Positions 45,240 through 52,798 of a stretch of DNA of 57,412 nucleotides are shown here, one piece after another. How positions within the stretch are numbered: the stretch's first letter is position 1; the number at the start of each line of letters is the position of its first letter. Below the pieces are notes generated by a model. It was not told where the DNA came from. It saw nothing but the letters and a program-made list of their open reading frames with translations, and did no database searches. Source of the stretch: Lachnospiraceae bacterium (GTDB lineage Bacteria; Bacillota; Clostridia; Lachnospirales; Lachnospiraceae); NCBI GenBank assembly GCA_029071325.1, contig JAIEAP010000017.1, positions 1 through 57,412 of the forward strand, given 5' to 3'. The position numbers were made by a program, and so were the translations under genes.

Positions 45240-46108
45240 TCTTTTCTCCTTGTATCCATACTATCATTTGGGGAAGCTGTTCTGAAATACTCTATCATTT
45301 CATTGGTCAGGCTTATGGTGGATGGATGTACCGGTATCTCATCACGCCGGAACCAGGTCGCTTCACACAATTCCTCTTCCTCCAGACGGATGGAAGAGTC
45401 TCCGTCCACCTCGCAGAAAAAGCCGGTGAGCAGCGTCCCTGTAAATGCCCATGGCTGACTTTTGTAATACCGGATATTCTTAACCTTTAATCCGACCTCC
45501 TCCATCACTTCCCTGCGGACGGTATCCTCAAGGGTCTCTCCTACCTCCACATATCCCGCAACCAACGCATATTTTCTATAGTCGCTGTGATTAGCGGCAT
45601 ACCTGGTAAGTAAGAGCCTGTCCGCATCCGTCACACCTACAATTACACTTGGCGCAATTGTGGGGTATGTTATTTTCCCACAAGCCGGACAGTACATCGC
45701 CCGTTCCTGCCCGTGAAGCCTCATTTCTGTCCCGCATCGTCCGCAGAATCTGGTGTTGCGATACCAGGTGTGTATCTGGTAACCCGTGACTCCCGCAAAG
45801 GCTTTCCACATAGGCTTTGCCTCTCTCAACACCGCAATATTCTCGTATTTCCAGGATTGAAATTCCTCTAATACCGGTTCCTGCAATTCATAATAGTCCT
45901 GCGTATCCATGCGGAATAAAAACCTCGCCTTCTCCGCTGCCTGAGGAAAGACCGTCCTGATCTCAGCAATGGTGGGATACCGGATCTCACCCTCCCGATA
46001 TTCCGCCAGAATGACGTTCTCTCTGTAAATCAATACCACATCGGTGTCCCGGGGCGGCTTAGGTTGATAGCTCACCTGATACTGATGTGGCGCAATATCC
46101 TGAATCAT
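45236..46108 (-). CDS. nudC: NAD(+)/NADH diphosphatase NudC
   Basis: 290 residues from ATG 46108. The middle has a zinc ribbon CGRCG...CPACG, then the Nudix box GYVEVGETLEDTVRREVMEEVG and the NADH-specific SQPWAF motif, here followed by TG rather than PS. NudC cleaves NADH to NMNH and AMP and removes NAD caps from RNA. The earlier start at 46180 can be dropped because it would lie across the terminator of the ABC-F gene at 46147-46176. AGGA about nine bases before ATG 46108. The hydrolase gene overlaps its end. Confidence 0.9.
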   Translation of the reverse strand: MIQDIAPHQYQVSYQPKPPRDTDVVLIYRENVILAEYREGEIRYPTIAEIRTVFPQAAEKARFLFRMDTQDYYELQEPVLEEFQSWKYENIAVLREAKPMWKAFAGVTGYQIHTWYRNTRFCGRCGTEMRLHGQERAMYCPACGKITYPTIAPSVIVGVTDADRLLLTRYAANHSDYRKYALVAGYVEVGETLEDTVRREVMEEVGLKVKNIRYYKSQPWAFTGTLLTGFFCEVDGDSSIRLEEEELCEATWFRRDEIPVHPSTISLTNEMIEYFRTASPNDSMDTRRKE

Positions 46109-46146
46109 TTTCGTTATTCCTGTCTCCTTTACGCCCTTTTCCCTTA

Positions 46147-46176
46147 CAAAAAATCCCCACCAAAAATGATGGGGAT
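46147..46176 (-). terminator. Terminator of the ABC-F gene
   Basis: On the minus strand ATCCCCA pairs with TGGGGAT, followed by TTTTTT, about 75 bases past the ABC-F stop. Confidence 0.82.
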
Positions 46177-46249
46177 TCATTTGCTTCTAAATCATAATAT
46201 AACAGAATATCCGGAAAATGCAACATATTTTTGACCGCAAAGACGTTCC

Positions 46250-47776
46250 TTACAGGTCTATCACTGAGGTAGCTATTTTTTCCTGAAATCTTATATCATG
46301 CTCCACAAACAACATGGTGGGCTGATAATCCAGCAAAAGCTTTTCTATCTGCATTCTGGAAAATACATCTATATAATTCAGCGGTTCGTCCCATATATAC
46401 AAATGTGCCGGAGTGATCAGGCTCACAGCAAGTAATACTTTCTTTTTCTGTCCTTCCGAATAATCTTCCATATTTTTCAGAAACTGCACCCGATCCATAT
46501 CCAGCTGCCGGAGTATCGCCAGGAGCAGAGTTTCATCCAGATTCCGCTCCTTACAGAATTCGGAAATTCTTCCCCGCAGCATATGCGTATCCTGATTCAC
46601 ATAAGAAATGATCAGTCCGGACGCCACCTCACAACTGCCGGATTCAAGCACCGGCATCTTGGCCCCCGCCGCGCCGGATTTCTGCAGCAGCATCTTGATA
46701 AGCGTTGACTTACCGCATCCATTCCTCCCATGGATGGCAATCCGCTGACCCTGGCTGACCGTGAAGGTAAGGTCTGTAAAAACAGGTTGTTGGGCATCTA
46801 CATACGTAAGAGAATACTCTCTGAGCGATACAAGTATTTTCTTATGATGCGTAAGCTGTGTGAGCCTCAAGTCTACCGGCTGCTCCAGATCTGCTAACAG
46901 TCCTTCCTTCTCCTGTATCTCCCGATTCAGCCTTTTCTCCATCTGTTTGACCCGGCTCTGCATCTTCTTGGTCTTGGCTCCGATGTAGGCTCTCGAGCTG
47001 ATACAGCGGTCATTCTCTTTTACCGGGTCAAAGCCTATCTTGGTCCTCTCGTTTTGGTCTGCCCACTGGGAAGTACGGACTGCCGCCTGTTTTAGCTTTC
47101 CGATTTCCTTCAGGTGCTTTTCATTTTCCGCCTGGGCAAACTGATCCTTCCTGCGTTTATTCTCCCACCAACTGGTGAAATTCCCTCTCTGAACCTCAAT
47201 AGTCTTCCGGTTCAGTACAAGGACATGATCCACGCAGGCGTCCAGTAGATCCCGGTCGTGGGATACCAGCAGAAATCCCTTTTTGGATGCCAGGTACGCT
47301 TTCACCGTTTCTCTGGAATCCTGATCCAGATGATTGGTGGGCTCGTCAATCAAGAGAAAATTATTTTCCCGGGAAAACAGAACCGCCAACAGCACCTTTG
47401 TGCGCTCTCCTGGGCTCAATATTCCAAAGGGGCGGTACAGAATCTCCGCGCCCTCACATAACTCCTCCAGTTCGCAGATCACCCGCCACAGCTCGCATCC
47501 GCTCTTTATTTCTTCTATGAACTCTGCTGCCGGACGCAGCATCTGTTCCTGACTGATCTGGTACGGAAAATAATCAAATACTGTCTGGGTGCTGATAACG
47601 CCTGTATACTGGTATTTTCCCAGCAGCAACTGTAGAAATGTGGTTTTCCCTTTTCCGTTGCGCCCGATCAGGCCTAATTTCCAATCCGTATCAACAGAAA
47701 ATGATACCTGCTCAAAAATATTGTCAAAACTTCCTTCATAAGAAAAGGTCAAGTTACTAACATGAATCTGTGCCAT
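46250..47776 (-). CDS. ABC-F ATPase, Lsa-type ribosomal protection protein
   Basis: 508 residues with two soluble ABC domains and no membrane part. Domain 1 has Walker A GLIGRNGKGKTTF and signature ILSPGERTKVLL; domain 2 has GRNGCGKSTLIKML and YSEGQKKKVLL, with DEPTNHLD and DEPLNYID. The N-terminus (MAQIHVSNLTFSYEGSFDNIFEQVSF, in part LTFSYEGSFDNIFEQV) is close to Lsa/Vga-type proteins that dislodge lincosamides, streptogramin A and pleuromutilins from the ribosome. The Lsa-type assignment is by resemblance; resistance needs testing. Start ATG 47776 has GGAG eight bases before. It lies downstream of the tRNA cluster behind a leader with a terminator-antiterminator pair. Confidence 0.88.
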   Translation of the reverse strand: MAQIHVSNLTFSYEGSFDNIFEQVSFSVDTDWKLGLIGRNGKGKTTFLQLLLGKYQYTGVISTQTVFDYFPYQISQEQMLRPAAEFIEEIKSGCELWRVICELEELCEGAEILYRPFGILSPGERTKVLLAVLFSRENNFLLIDEPTNHLDQDSRETVKAYLASKKGFLLVSHDRDLLDACVDHVLVLNRKTIEVQRGNFTSWWENKRRKDQFAQAENEKHLKEIGKLKQAAVRTSQWADQNERTKIGFDPVKENDRCISSRAYIGAKTKKMQSRVKQMEKRLNREIQEKEGLLADLEQPVDLRLTQLTHHKKILVSLREYSLTYVDAQQPVFTDLTFTVSQGQRIAIHGRNGCGKSTLIKMLLQKSGAAGAKMPVLESGSCEVASGLIISYVNQDTHMLRGRISEFCKERNLDETLLLAILRQLDMDRVQFLKNMEDYSEGQKKKVLLAVSLITPAHLYIWDEPLNYIDVFSRMQIEKLLLDYQPTMLFVEHDIRFQEKIATSVIDL

Positions 47777-47794
47777 ATCCATCTCTCCTTCCAG

Positions 47795-47847
47795 GGTTCT
47801 TTGGTGCATGGAGCACAAAAAAAGAACCATTTGCTGCCAAATAGTTC
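47795..47847 (-). promoter_or_regulatory. Transcription attenuator in the ABC-F leader
   Basis: Read on the minus strand, GAAC-ATTTG (47847-47838) pairs with CAAAT-GTTC (to 47824) around GCAG and is followed by seven T residues (47823-47817): a classical terminator just before the gene. The GGTTCTTT part of its right arm can instead pair with AAAGAACC (47802-47795), with an inner GTGC/GCAC stem, ending just before the Shine-Dalgarno. The two structures exclude each other. A three-codon ORF (MRR, 48040-48029) and another open leader of 37 codons lie upstream as possible sensing peptides. Confidence 0.65.
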
Positions 47848-47857
47848 CATTACATGC

Positions 47858-47943
47858 CATAACCTTATCATTTTGGAAACGTGAATACCACCGCTGCCTG
47901 CGGCGGAGTTGTCGACTTTGTGTACGCAAAAGAAAAGGTTATG
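47858..47943 (-). other. Long stem-loop in the ABC-F leader
   Basis: CATAACCTT (minus 47943-47935) and AAGGTTATG (minus 47866-47858) form the closing stem of an 86-base structure that holds inner stems around CCGCCGC..GCGGTGG. It is the remaining part of the 313-base leader, in which I see no gene longer than a leader peptide. It could set the choice made by the attenuator at 47795-47847. Confidence 0.5.
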
Positions 47944-48056
47944 AGAACATAATCTACCTTTGGCAACATGAAAAACAGCATACAAAACTTCTCATACTGT
48001 TTCAAACAATCATGCAATCAAAAGTAAATTATCTTCTCATCTTTTCACCGCCTCAT

Positions 48057-48084
48057 AAAATTTTCGGTGTTCGAATGAACACCG
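48057..48084 (-). terminator. Terminator of the six-tRNA cluster
   Basis: On the minus strand CGGTGTTC pairs with GAACACCG around ATTC, followed by AAAATTTT, just past the 3' end of tRNA-Lys. The U tract is weak. Confidence 0.55.
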
Positions 48085-48089
48085 TGTAG

Positions 48090-48162
48090 TGAGGCATCGG
48101 GGATTCGAACCCCGGACAACTTGATTAAAAGTCAAGTGCTCTACCGACTGAGCTAATACCCC
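48090..48162 (-). tRNA. tRNA-Lys (anticodon TTT)
   Basis: 73 bases, acceptor GGGGTAT pairing with ATGCCTC, T-loop GTTCGAATC and anticodon loop CTTTTAA. CCA is not encoded. Confidence 0.96.
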
Positions 48163-48190
48163 GTATTCTAGATTGTATCCACACCTTAAA

Positions 48191-48262
48191 CTGGGCTAGT
48201 TGGATTCGAACCAACGTCTGCAGCAGTCAAAGTGCTGTGCCTTACCGCTTGGCGATAGCCCA
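48191..48262 (-). tRNA. tRNA-Gln (anticodon TTG)
   Basis: 72 bases, acceptor TGGGCTA pairing with TAGCCCA, anticodon loop CTTTGAC. Discriminator G as in tRNA-Gln. Confidence 0.95.
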
Positions 48263-48299
48263 TCATTTTTACAAAAGATGCTCTAACCATCGCATCAAA

Positions 48300-48374
48300 G
48301 GTGGATAAAGGGATTCGAACCCTTGGCCTCCAGAGCCACAATCTGGCGCGCTAACCAACTGCGCTATACCCACC
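48300..48374 (-). tRNA. tRNA-His (anticodon GTG)
   Basis: 75 bases with the extra G-1 opposite C73 special to tRNA-His; acceptor GTGGGTA with TATCCAC, anticodon loop TTGTGGC. Confidence 0.95.
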
Positions 48375-48417
48375 ATATAAGTAACAGCTTACGCCTTACT
48401 CCCTCCCTTACGGGAAA

Positions 48418-48491
<74 letters not shown>

Positions 48492-48512
48492 ATAACTGAA
48501 TTACTATAATGC

Positions 48513-48679
48513 TGCTATGAACTGCGCTAGCGGCTCCGCCTGGCTTTGCTAAGTGCTCATAGCAACACCGAACTACTAAGCTCCTGCGGCGCTTCGCTTG
48601 CACTCGCTAAGGATTCGGTATGCTTCGCACTAACCTCGAACTGCGCCTTCGGCTTGTTCTCACTAAGTGCTCATAGCAA
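48513..48679. repeat. Tandem hairpin repeat within the tRNA cluster (copy 2 of the family at 7616)
   Basis: Between tRNA-Arg and tRNA-Gly. Unit 1 (48513-48564) is closed by TGCTATGA..TCATAGCA. Unit 2 (48567-48619) is closed by ACCGAA..TTCGGT, so the stem changes on both sides while the interior stays alike (GAACT, CTGCGGCGC/CTAAG). A third unit starts with CGAACTGCGCC. The 17-base CTAAGTGCTCATAGCAA occurs perfectly at 48549-48565 and at 48663-48679, the latter touching the 3' end of tRNA-Gly. Block CCTGCGGCGCTT (48583-48594) is shared with the minus strand of 7735-7746. Confidence 0.7.
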
Positions 48680-48750
48680 AGCGGGTGATGGGAATCGAAC
48701 CCACGTATCCAGCTTGGAAGGCTGGTGTTCTACCATTGAACTACACCCGC
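48680..48750 (-). tRNA. tRNA-Gly (anticodon TCC)
   Basis: 71 bases, acceptor GCGGGTG paired with CACCCGC, D-loop TTCAATGGTAGAA, anticodon loop CTTCCAA. Confidence 0.96.
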
Positions 48751-48754
48751 ATAC

Positions 48755-48829
48755 TCGGGGTGACAGGATTCGAACCTGCGACCTCCTGGTCCCAAACCAG
48801 GCGCTCTAGCCAAGCTGAGCCACACCCCG
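48755..48829 (-). tRNA. tRNA-Pro (anticodon TGG)
   Basis: 75 bases, acceptor CGGGGTG with CACCCCG, anticodon loop TTTGGGA. First gene of the six-tRNA cluster. Confidence 0.96.
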
Positions 48830-48864
48830 AAAAATGACTTGCATTTTTTCGTGACGCAACACAT

Positions 48865-48893
48865 ATTATATTATACGCTGCCCTAATTGTCAA
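48865..48893 (-). promoter_or_regulatory. Consensus sigma-A promoter of the tRNA cluster
   Basis: Minus-strand TTGACA (48893-48888), 17 bases, TATAAT (48870-48865): both hexamers perfect, about 35 bases before tRNA-Pro. Confidence 0.88.
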
Positions 48894-48901
48894 CACCTAT
48901 T

Positions 48902-49381
48902 TTAGAGATACTTGATCGTAAATTCCGCATCGCCGTTACTGTCTATTTCCATGACAATATAAGACGGGCACCTTCCGTCCTGGCGGGGATAAGAAATACT
49001 TCCGGGATTTAACGCAATGACGCTGCCGCTTCGATCTACCAGCGGACGGTGAGTATGTCCGAACATCACGATATCCATCCCTCTCCCCCGGGCTTCCTTC
49101 TTGATATCCTTAATTCCCGCCGACACATAATAGTAATGGCCATGGGTGATCAGCACCTTGTATTTTCCAACCCATATCTCCTTTTCCCGCTCCAGCATAG
49201 AGAAAAAGTCATTGTTTCCTGCCACGATTTCCAGCGGGCAGTCTGCCATAGCGGCAATCTCATCCTCATAGCCCTCCGCGTCTCCCAGATGGATCATCTT
49301 ATCAAAACGCGGTTCCGTCCGCAGAACTTCTCTCAAGTTTTCATGCTTCCCATGCGTGTCACTTACAATCAATACTCTCAT
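48902..49381 (-). CDS. YfcE/MJ0936-type metallophosphoesterase
   Basis: 159 residues. Two-metal phosphoesterase motifs are VSDTHGK, IHLGDAEGYE, VAGNNDF, ITHGHYYYVSAG and GHTHRP. The family hydrolyses phosphodiesters such as cyclic nucleotides or bis-p-nitrophenyl phosphate; the cellular substrate is unknown. ATG 49381 has GAGGA seven bases upstream; the GTG at 49387 adds two residues only. It follows rdgB by 16 bases and is last in the run that begins with the RNA methylase at 53947. Confidence 0.9.
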   Translation of the reverse strand: MRVLIVSDTHGKHENLREVLRTEPRFDKMIHLGDAEGYEDEIAAMADCPLEIVAGNNDFFSMLEREKEIWVGKYKVLITHGHYYYVSAGIKDIKKEARGRGMDIVMFGHTHRPLVDRSGSVIALNPGSISYPRQDGRCPSYIVMEIDSNGDAEFTIKYL

Positions 49382-49397
49382 ATACACTTCCTCTTAA

Positions 49398-49994
49398 TCA
49401 ATGCTTTTCCATCAATATGTTCCGCATTGCCCTCAGCGCTTTCCCTCTGTGGCTGACTTCATTTTTCTTGTCCGGAGGCAGGCTTGCCGTTGAACAGCCG
49501 TATTCGTCCACATAGAAGATGGGATCATAGCCAAAACCGTTCTCTCCCTGAGGTTCATAACCGATATATCCCTCTATAGTTCCACGCACCACTTCCGTCT
49601 CCTTATCCGGCAGTACCGCCGCAACTGCACAGACGAAGCGCGCAGTTCTCTGTTCTTTTGGCACACCCTCCAGCCGCTCCAACAGGTTCTGATTTTTCAA
49701 GGTATAGGAGGTATCCTCCCCCATATACCGTGCCGAGTAAATGCCCGGTTCCTTATTCAGGTAATCAATCTCCAGACCGGAATCATCCGCCAGTACAATA
49801 GCGTCTGTATACTCTGCTACTGCTTTTGCCTTGATTATGGCATTCTCTTCAAACGTAGTTCCATTCTCCTCGATATCCAGCTGAATTCCGGCCTCCTTCA
49901 TGGAGAGGATCTCCGCATCCAGATCCGCCAGTATCATGCGTATCTCCTTCATCTTATCCTGATTTCCCGTAGCAAAAATAATTCTTTGTTTCAT
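49398..49994 (-). CDS. rdgB: XTP/dITP diphosphatase (RdgB/HAM1)
   Basis: 198 residues. Motifs IIFATGNQDKMKEI, LADDSGLEID, GIYSARYMGE, GFGYDPIF and SHRGKALRAM are those of the house-cleaning enzyme that removes deaminated purine triphosphates from the nucleotide pool. ATG 49994 begins two bases after the amidase stop; the longer start at 50015 overlaps that gene. The pairing of rdgB with a YfcE phosphoesterase downstream is common in clostridia. Confidence 0.94.
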   Translation of the reverse strand: MKQRIIFATGNQDKMKEIRMILADLDAEILSMKEAGIQLDIEENGTTFEENAIIKAKAVAEYTDAIVLADDSGLEIDYLNKEPGIYSARYMGEDTSYTLKNQNLLERLEGVPKEQRTARFVCAVAAVLPDKETEVVRGTIEGYIGYEPQGENGFGYDPIFYVDEYGCSTASLPPDKKNEVSHRGKALRAMRNILMEKH

Positions 49995-49996
49995 CT

Positions 49997-51073
49997 CTAA
50001 TAGCCTTCCTCCCATGCACGGCAGATGGCATTGTAAATCCCCTGTGCCGCTCTCTTCTGATACTCCGGATCATTCAGATTGTTCAGTTCCTCCTGATTCG
50101 TCATAAATCCCACCTCGATCAATGCCACCGGCATCTCTGCGGTACGGATAATATATATGTCATTTCCCGGTGTCAGCCCCTTATCATTGGTTCCCAGTTC
50201 TGCCAGCATTTCCTCCAGACAGATTTGTGCAAACTGCATACTGCCTTTTTCCTGATCCGCCTTTGCTTCATCATACAATACCGTTGTGCCGCTGATGCTT
50301 GACATTCTGCCGCTGGTGGTAGAGTTATTATGCACGCTGACAAACAGATCGGCTCCCGCCTTGTTGGCAAGGTCTGCGCGCTGTGCAAGACTGGGATTGC
50401 TGTCATCTGTTCTGGTATAATAGACGCCGATATCTTCCTGTCCCGATTCCTCAAACAGCTTCTTTAATTCCAATACGATGGCCAGATCAATATCCTTCTC
50501 ATACACTCCCTGCTTGATGGCTCCAGGCTGGCTTCCTCCATGTCCAGCGTCAATCACAACCACCTTATCATACAATTCCTGGGGCGTCCGAAAATCCAGA
50601 TACAGATAATGCTCGTCCGCGGTCCGCTCCACTTCATATACACTGTCCAGAGCAATCTCAATGATCCCTTCCTCCGGTTCGATATCGTAGATCAGATCAT
50701 CAATATGGCTGCTTCCTCCCACCATAGGATAATCATACAGATAGTCTTCCTTCGCCTGAGGAATATGGATGGTCACCGTCTGGGTAAGATAGTCATTCTC
50801 TATGATGACTTCTTCCGCCGTCACCTGATCCGGCAGTCCGACACGCAGCTGCTGTGCAAAATCAGCATCCTCCTCCCGGGCATTTGCCGTATTGTACTGC
50901 AGCATCTCAAGACCAGTCATACTGGCTTCCCGCTGTGCCCTCAGCCGTCTCTGCTCTTCTGCTGTCTCCTCTGCCCAGATATGCAGCTCCGGAAAATAGA
51001 ACAGCGCCGATGCAATGACCAGTGCCATAAATCCCATAATCCCCGCGGCTATTCTGGCAATTTTCTCCTCCAT
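49997..51073 (-). CDS. N-acetylmuramoyl-L-alanine amidase (CwlD-like, Amidase_3)
   Basis: 358 residues. An N-terminal membrane anchor (about 5-28), an unassigned beta domain (about 50-165) and the zinc amidase (170-350) with VIDAGHGGSQPGA, YEKDIDLAI, VSVHNNST and the catalytic Glu in ALIEVGFMTN. It cuts the muramoyl-peptide bond in peptidoglycan outside the cell. CwlD makes muramic lactam of the spore cortex, but the extra N-terminal domain is not typical of CwlD, so the exact role is open. It follows the C1 protease gene by 12 bases. Confidence 0.88.
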   Translation of the reverse strand: MEEKIARIAAGIMGFMALVIASALFYFPELHIWAEETAEEQRRLRAQREASMTGLEMLQYNTANAREEDADFAQQLRVGLPDQVTAEEVIIENDYLTQTVTIHIPQAKEDYLYDYPMVGGSSHIDDLIYDIEPEEGIIEIALDSVYEVERTADEHYLYLDFRTPQELYDKVVVIDAGHGGSQPGAIKQGVYEKDIDLAIVLELKKLFEESGQEDIGVYYTRTDDSNPSLAQRADLANKAGADLFVSVHNNSTTSGRMSSISGTTVLYDEAKADQEKGSMQFAQICLEEMLAELGTNDKGLTPGNDIYIIRTAEMPVALIEVGFMTNQEELNNLNDPEYQKRAAQGIYNAICRAWEEGY

Positions 51074-51085
51074 AATCGTACAAAT

Positions 51086-52786
51086 CTACCTTTCCGATGC
51101 ATATGCCTTGATACACAGATTGCATTGCTGTGTTTCTTCTACCCGCTCCCAGCTTCTGCCGGATGAGCTGATGTAACCCTCGCCGTCGGTCAGATCCACC
51201 TGGATGTGATCGTCCTCCGGCATATATTCGATTGCCATGGGCCGCAGGGAATCCGGCGTATAAATCTTCACCACGACTGCAAATCGCTCACCTTTCTTCA
51301 CATCCACCGGCCGGTCAAAACTCACGGTATAATAACCTGCATTATCCACCTTCCCGGATGCCACCGGCTGCTGCTCCAGATCAAAGGTTCCTTTCCAGTC
51401 CCCGGAAATGTATACTTCATATTCCGTATTCTTGCCGGTAGCATAAAAACCCGCCGCCTCCAGCTTCTGATTCCGGTCTGCAGTATACACATTTGCTCCG
51501 TAAATCGTATCTCTGCTGTATCCCAATTGCCCTACCCAGCCGCACAGATCACTCTGATAAACGGTATCGTAATTGCCGGTGGACTCCACTTTAGTATAGA
51601 CCAGATTGTGGATACCGATATTTGTGTCATAATAAGACACATAAAATACACCGTTATCACCGAATTCTTCGCCCCAACTGTTCTGACAGATAAATGCACC
51701 GTCCCCCTCCAGGCTTCCGGTAAAATGATCCTTGGAATAATGATCATCCCAGCCTATGATGACGACATCATGATTGGGTCTCTCGGAACCTATATAGCAA
51801 TAGGCGTTGGTTCTCCGGTTGAAAAAAGCAGACTGGCTGTCGGCATTCTGGAGCGTACTGTAAATAGAAGTCTGTACGGCTCCATACTTAAATACTGCTT
51901 CCTTGATTTTCTGAAAATCTTTGCTCTCGATCACCTGTGCCTCCTGCACATGCATCACGGGAGACAACCCCGGCACTCCTACACCGTCGTAGGGATCATC
52001 CTCCTCCAGAACCGGTCCCTGCCAACTGGTCAGATATGCCAGACTCATGGTATATTCACCGCCGTCATTCTGAGTCAGTCCAAATCCATTTTCCAGGCTC
52101 ATGTGATCCGTGGACAGTATCACATCCGTTTCCGGCAGCAATGACGATTCCAGAGCAGCAAGTGATGCCGCTGCCCAGCAGGTTCCCTTATCTCCCTGAT
52201 TCTTGATCTGAGGGCTTCTGCCCTTCTCCCGCAGATCATATCGCGAGGGCAGAATACTGTTCTCGGTAGACGCATTGACTACCAACGCCTCATTCTTCTC
52301 GATATCCCAGGAAAAGCTATAGCCCAGATACTTCGAAAGCACCTCCGCGGGTACAAAGTAATCTTCTCCCCTCCTGGTGAGCGTAGAAATGACCGAATAC
52401 TGTTCCTCATTTATATCTACATAAGGTGAATCCAGATCCAGTCTCAGACTGTCGGTATACTTTTCAATCAAAAGTGTATGATCATCATACAAATGTGCAC
52501 TACAATTGAAGCTTTCCCGGATCACGTCCACAGGAATCATCAGATTCAGATTATCATCCATATACACCTGGGTATCCCCGTTGGTATACACCCGGTTGTC
52601 AATGGCAATAGTAAGCGCTCTTCCGTTGACACTTTTGGCAATCAGGGGATTCCATTCTTCCGACTTAAGATTCGCTCCCCGGAAATGTCCTGTCTCCTCC
52701 GCAATTCCCTGGAAATTATTGAATTTCAACATCAGCGCCAATAGCAGCAGCACTGTAAAAAGTATGTATCTCTTTGAATAGCGCAT
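51086..52786 (-). CDS. Exported papain-like (C1) cysteine protease with copper-amine-oxidase-like N-terminal domain
   Basis: 566 residues. Residues 7-22 are a membrane anchor or signal; 50-170 is a stalk of the copper-amine-oxidase N-terminal type (NLMIPVDVIRESF, YFVPAEVLSKYLGYSF), common in clostridial wall proteins; 178-400 is a C1 peptidase with Q197, C203 (QGDKGTCWAAA), the histidine in NHDVVIIGWDD and Asn in CQNSWGEEFG. A beta-sandwich-like C-terminus (about 440-560) follows. No propeptide of the cathepsin type is seen. Its substrate and trigger are unknown. Next to an amidase and downstream of an RNA methylase. Confidence 0.86.
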   Translation of the reverse strand: MRYSKRYILFTVLLLLALMLKFNNFQGIAEETGHFRGANLKSEEWNPLIAKSVNGRALTIAIDNRVYTNGDTQVYMDDNLNLMIPVDVIRESFNCSAHLYDDHTLLIEKYTDSLRLDLDSPYVDINEEQYSVISTLTRRGEDYFVPAEVLSKYLGYSFSWDIEKNEALVVNASTENSILPSRYDLREKGRSPQIKNQGDKGTCWAAASLAALESSLLPETDVILSTDHMSLENGFGLTQNDGGEYTMSLAYLTSWQGPVLEEDDPYDGVGVPGLSPVMHVQEAQVIESKDFQKIKEAVFKYGAVQTSIYSTLQNADSQSAFFNRRTNAYCYIGSERPNHDVVIIGWDDHYSKDHFTGSLEGDGAFICQNSWGEEFGDNGVFYVSYYDTNIGIHNLVYTKVESTGNYDTVYQSDLCGWVGQLGYSRDTIYGANVYTADRNQKLEAAGFYATGKNTEYEVYISGDWKGTFDLEQQPVASGKVDNAGYYTVSFDRPVDVKKGERFAVVVKIYTPDSLRPMAIEYMPEDDHIQVDLTDGEGYISSSGRSWERVEETQQCNLCIKAYASER

Positions 52787-52798
52787 CCTTACCTCATT

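Noticed and set aside
47858-47943. Integron attC-like site in the ABC-F leader
   Set aside because: The closing stem CATAACC/GGTTATG does not fit the RYYYAAC/GTTRRRY core, and there is no integrase or cassette array nearby.
47954-47995. 13-codon Cys-rich leader ORF (MRSFVCCFSCCQR)
   Set aside because: No ribosome site precedes it; kept only as a remote possibility for the attenuator.
48546-48809. 87-codon ORF across the tRNA-Gly and tRNA-Pro genes
   Set aside because: It reads through two structured tRNAs; peptides like GDGNRTHVSSLEG are well-known false translations of tRNA genes.
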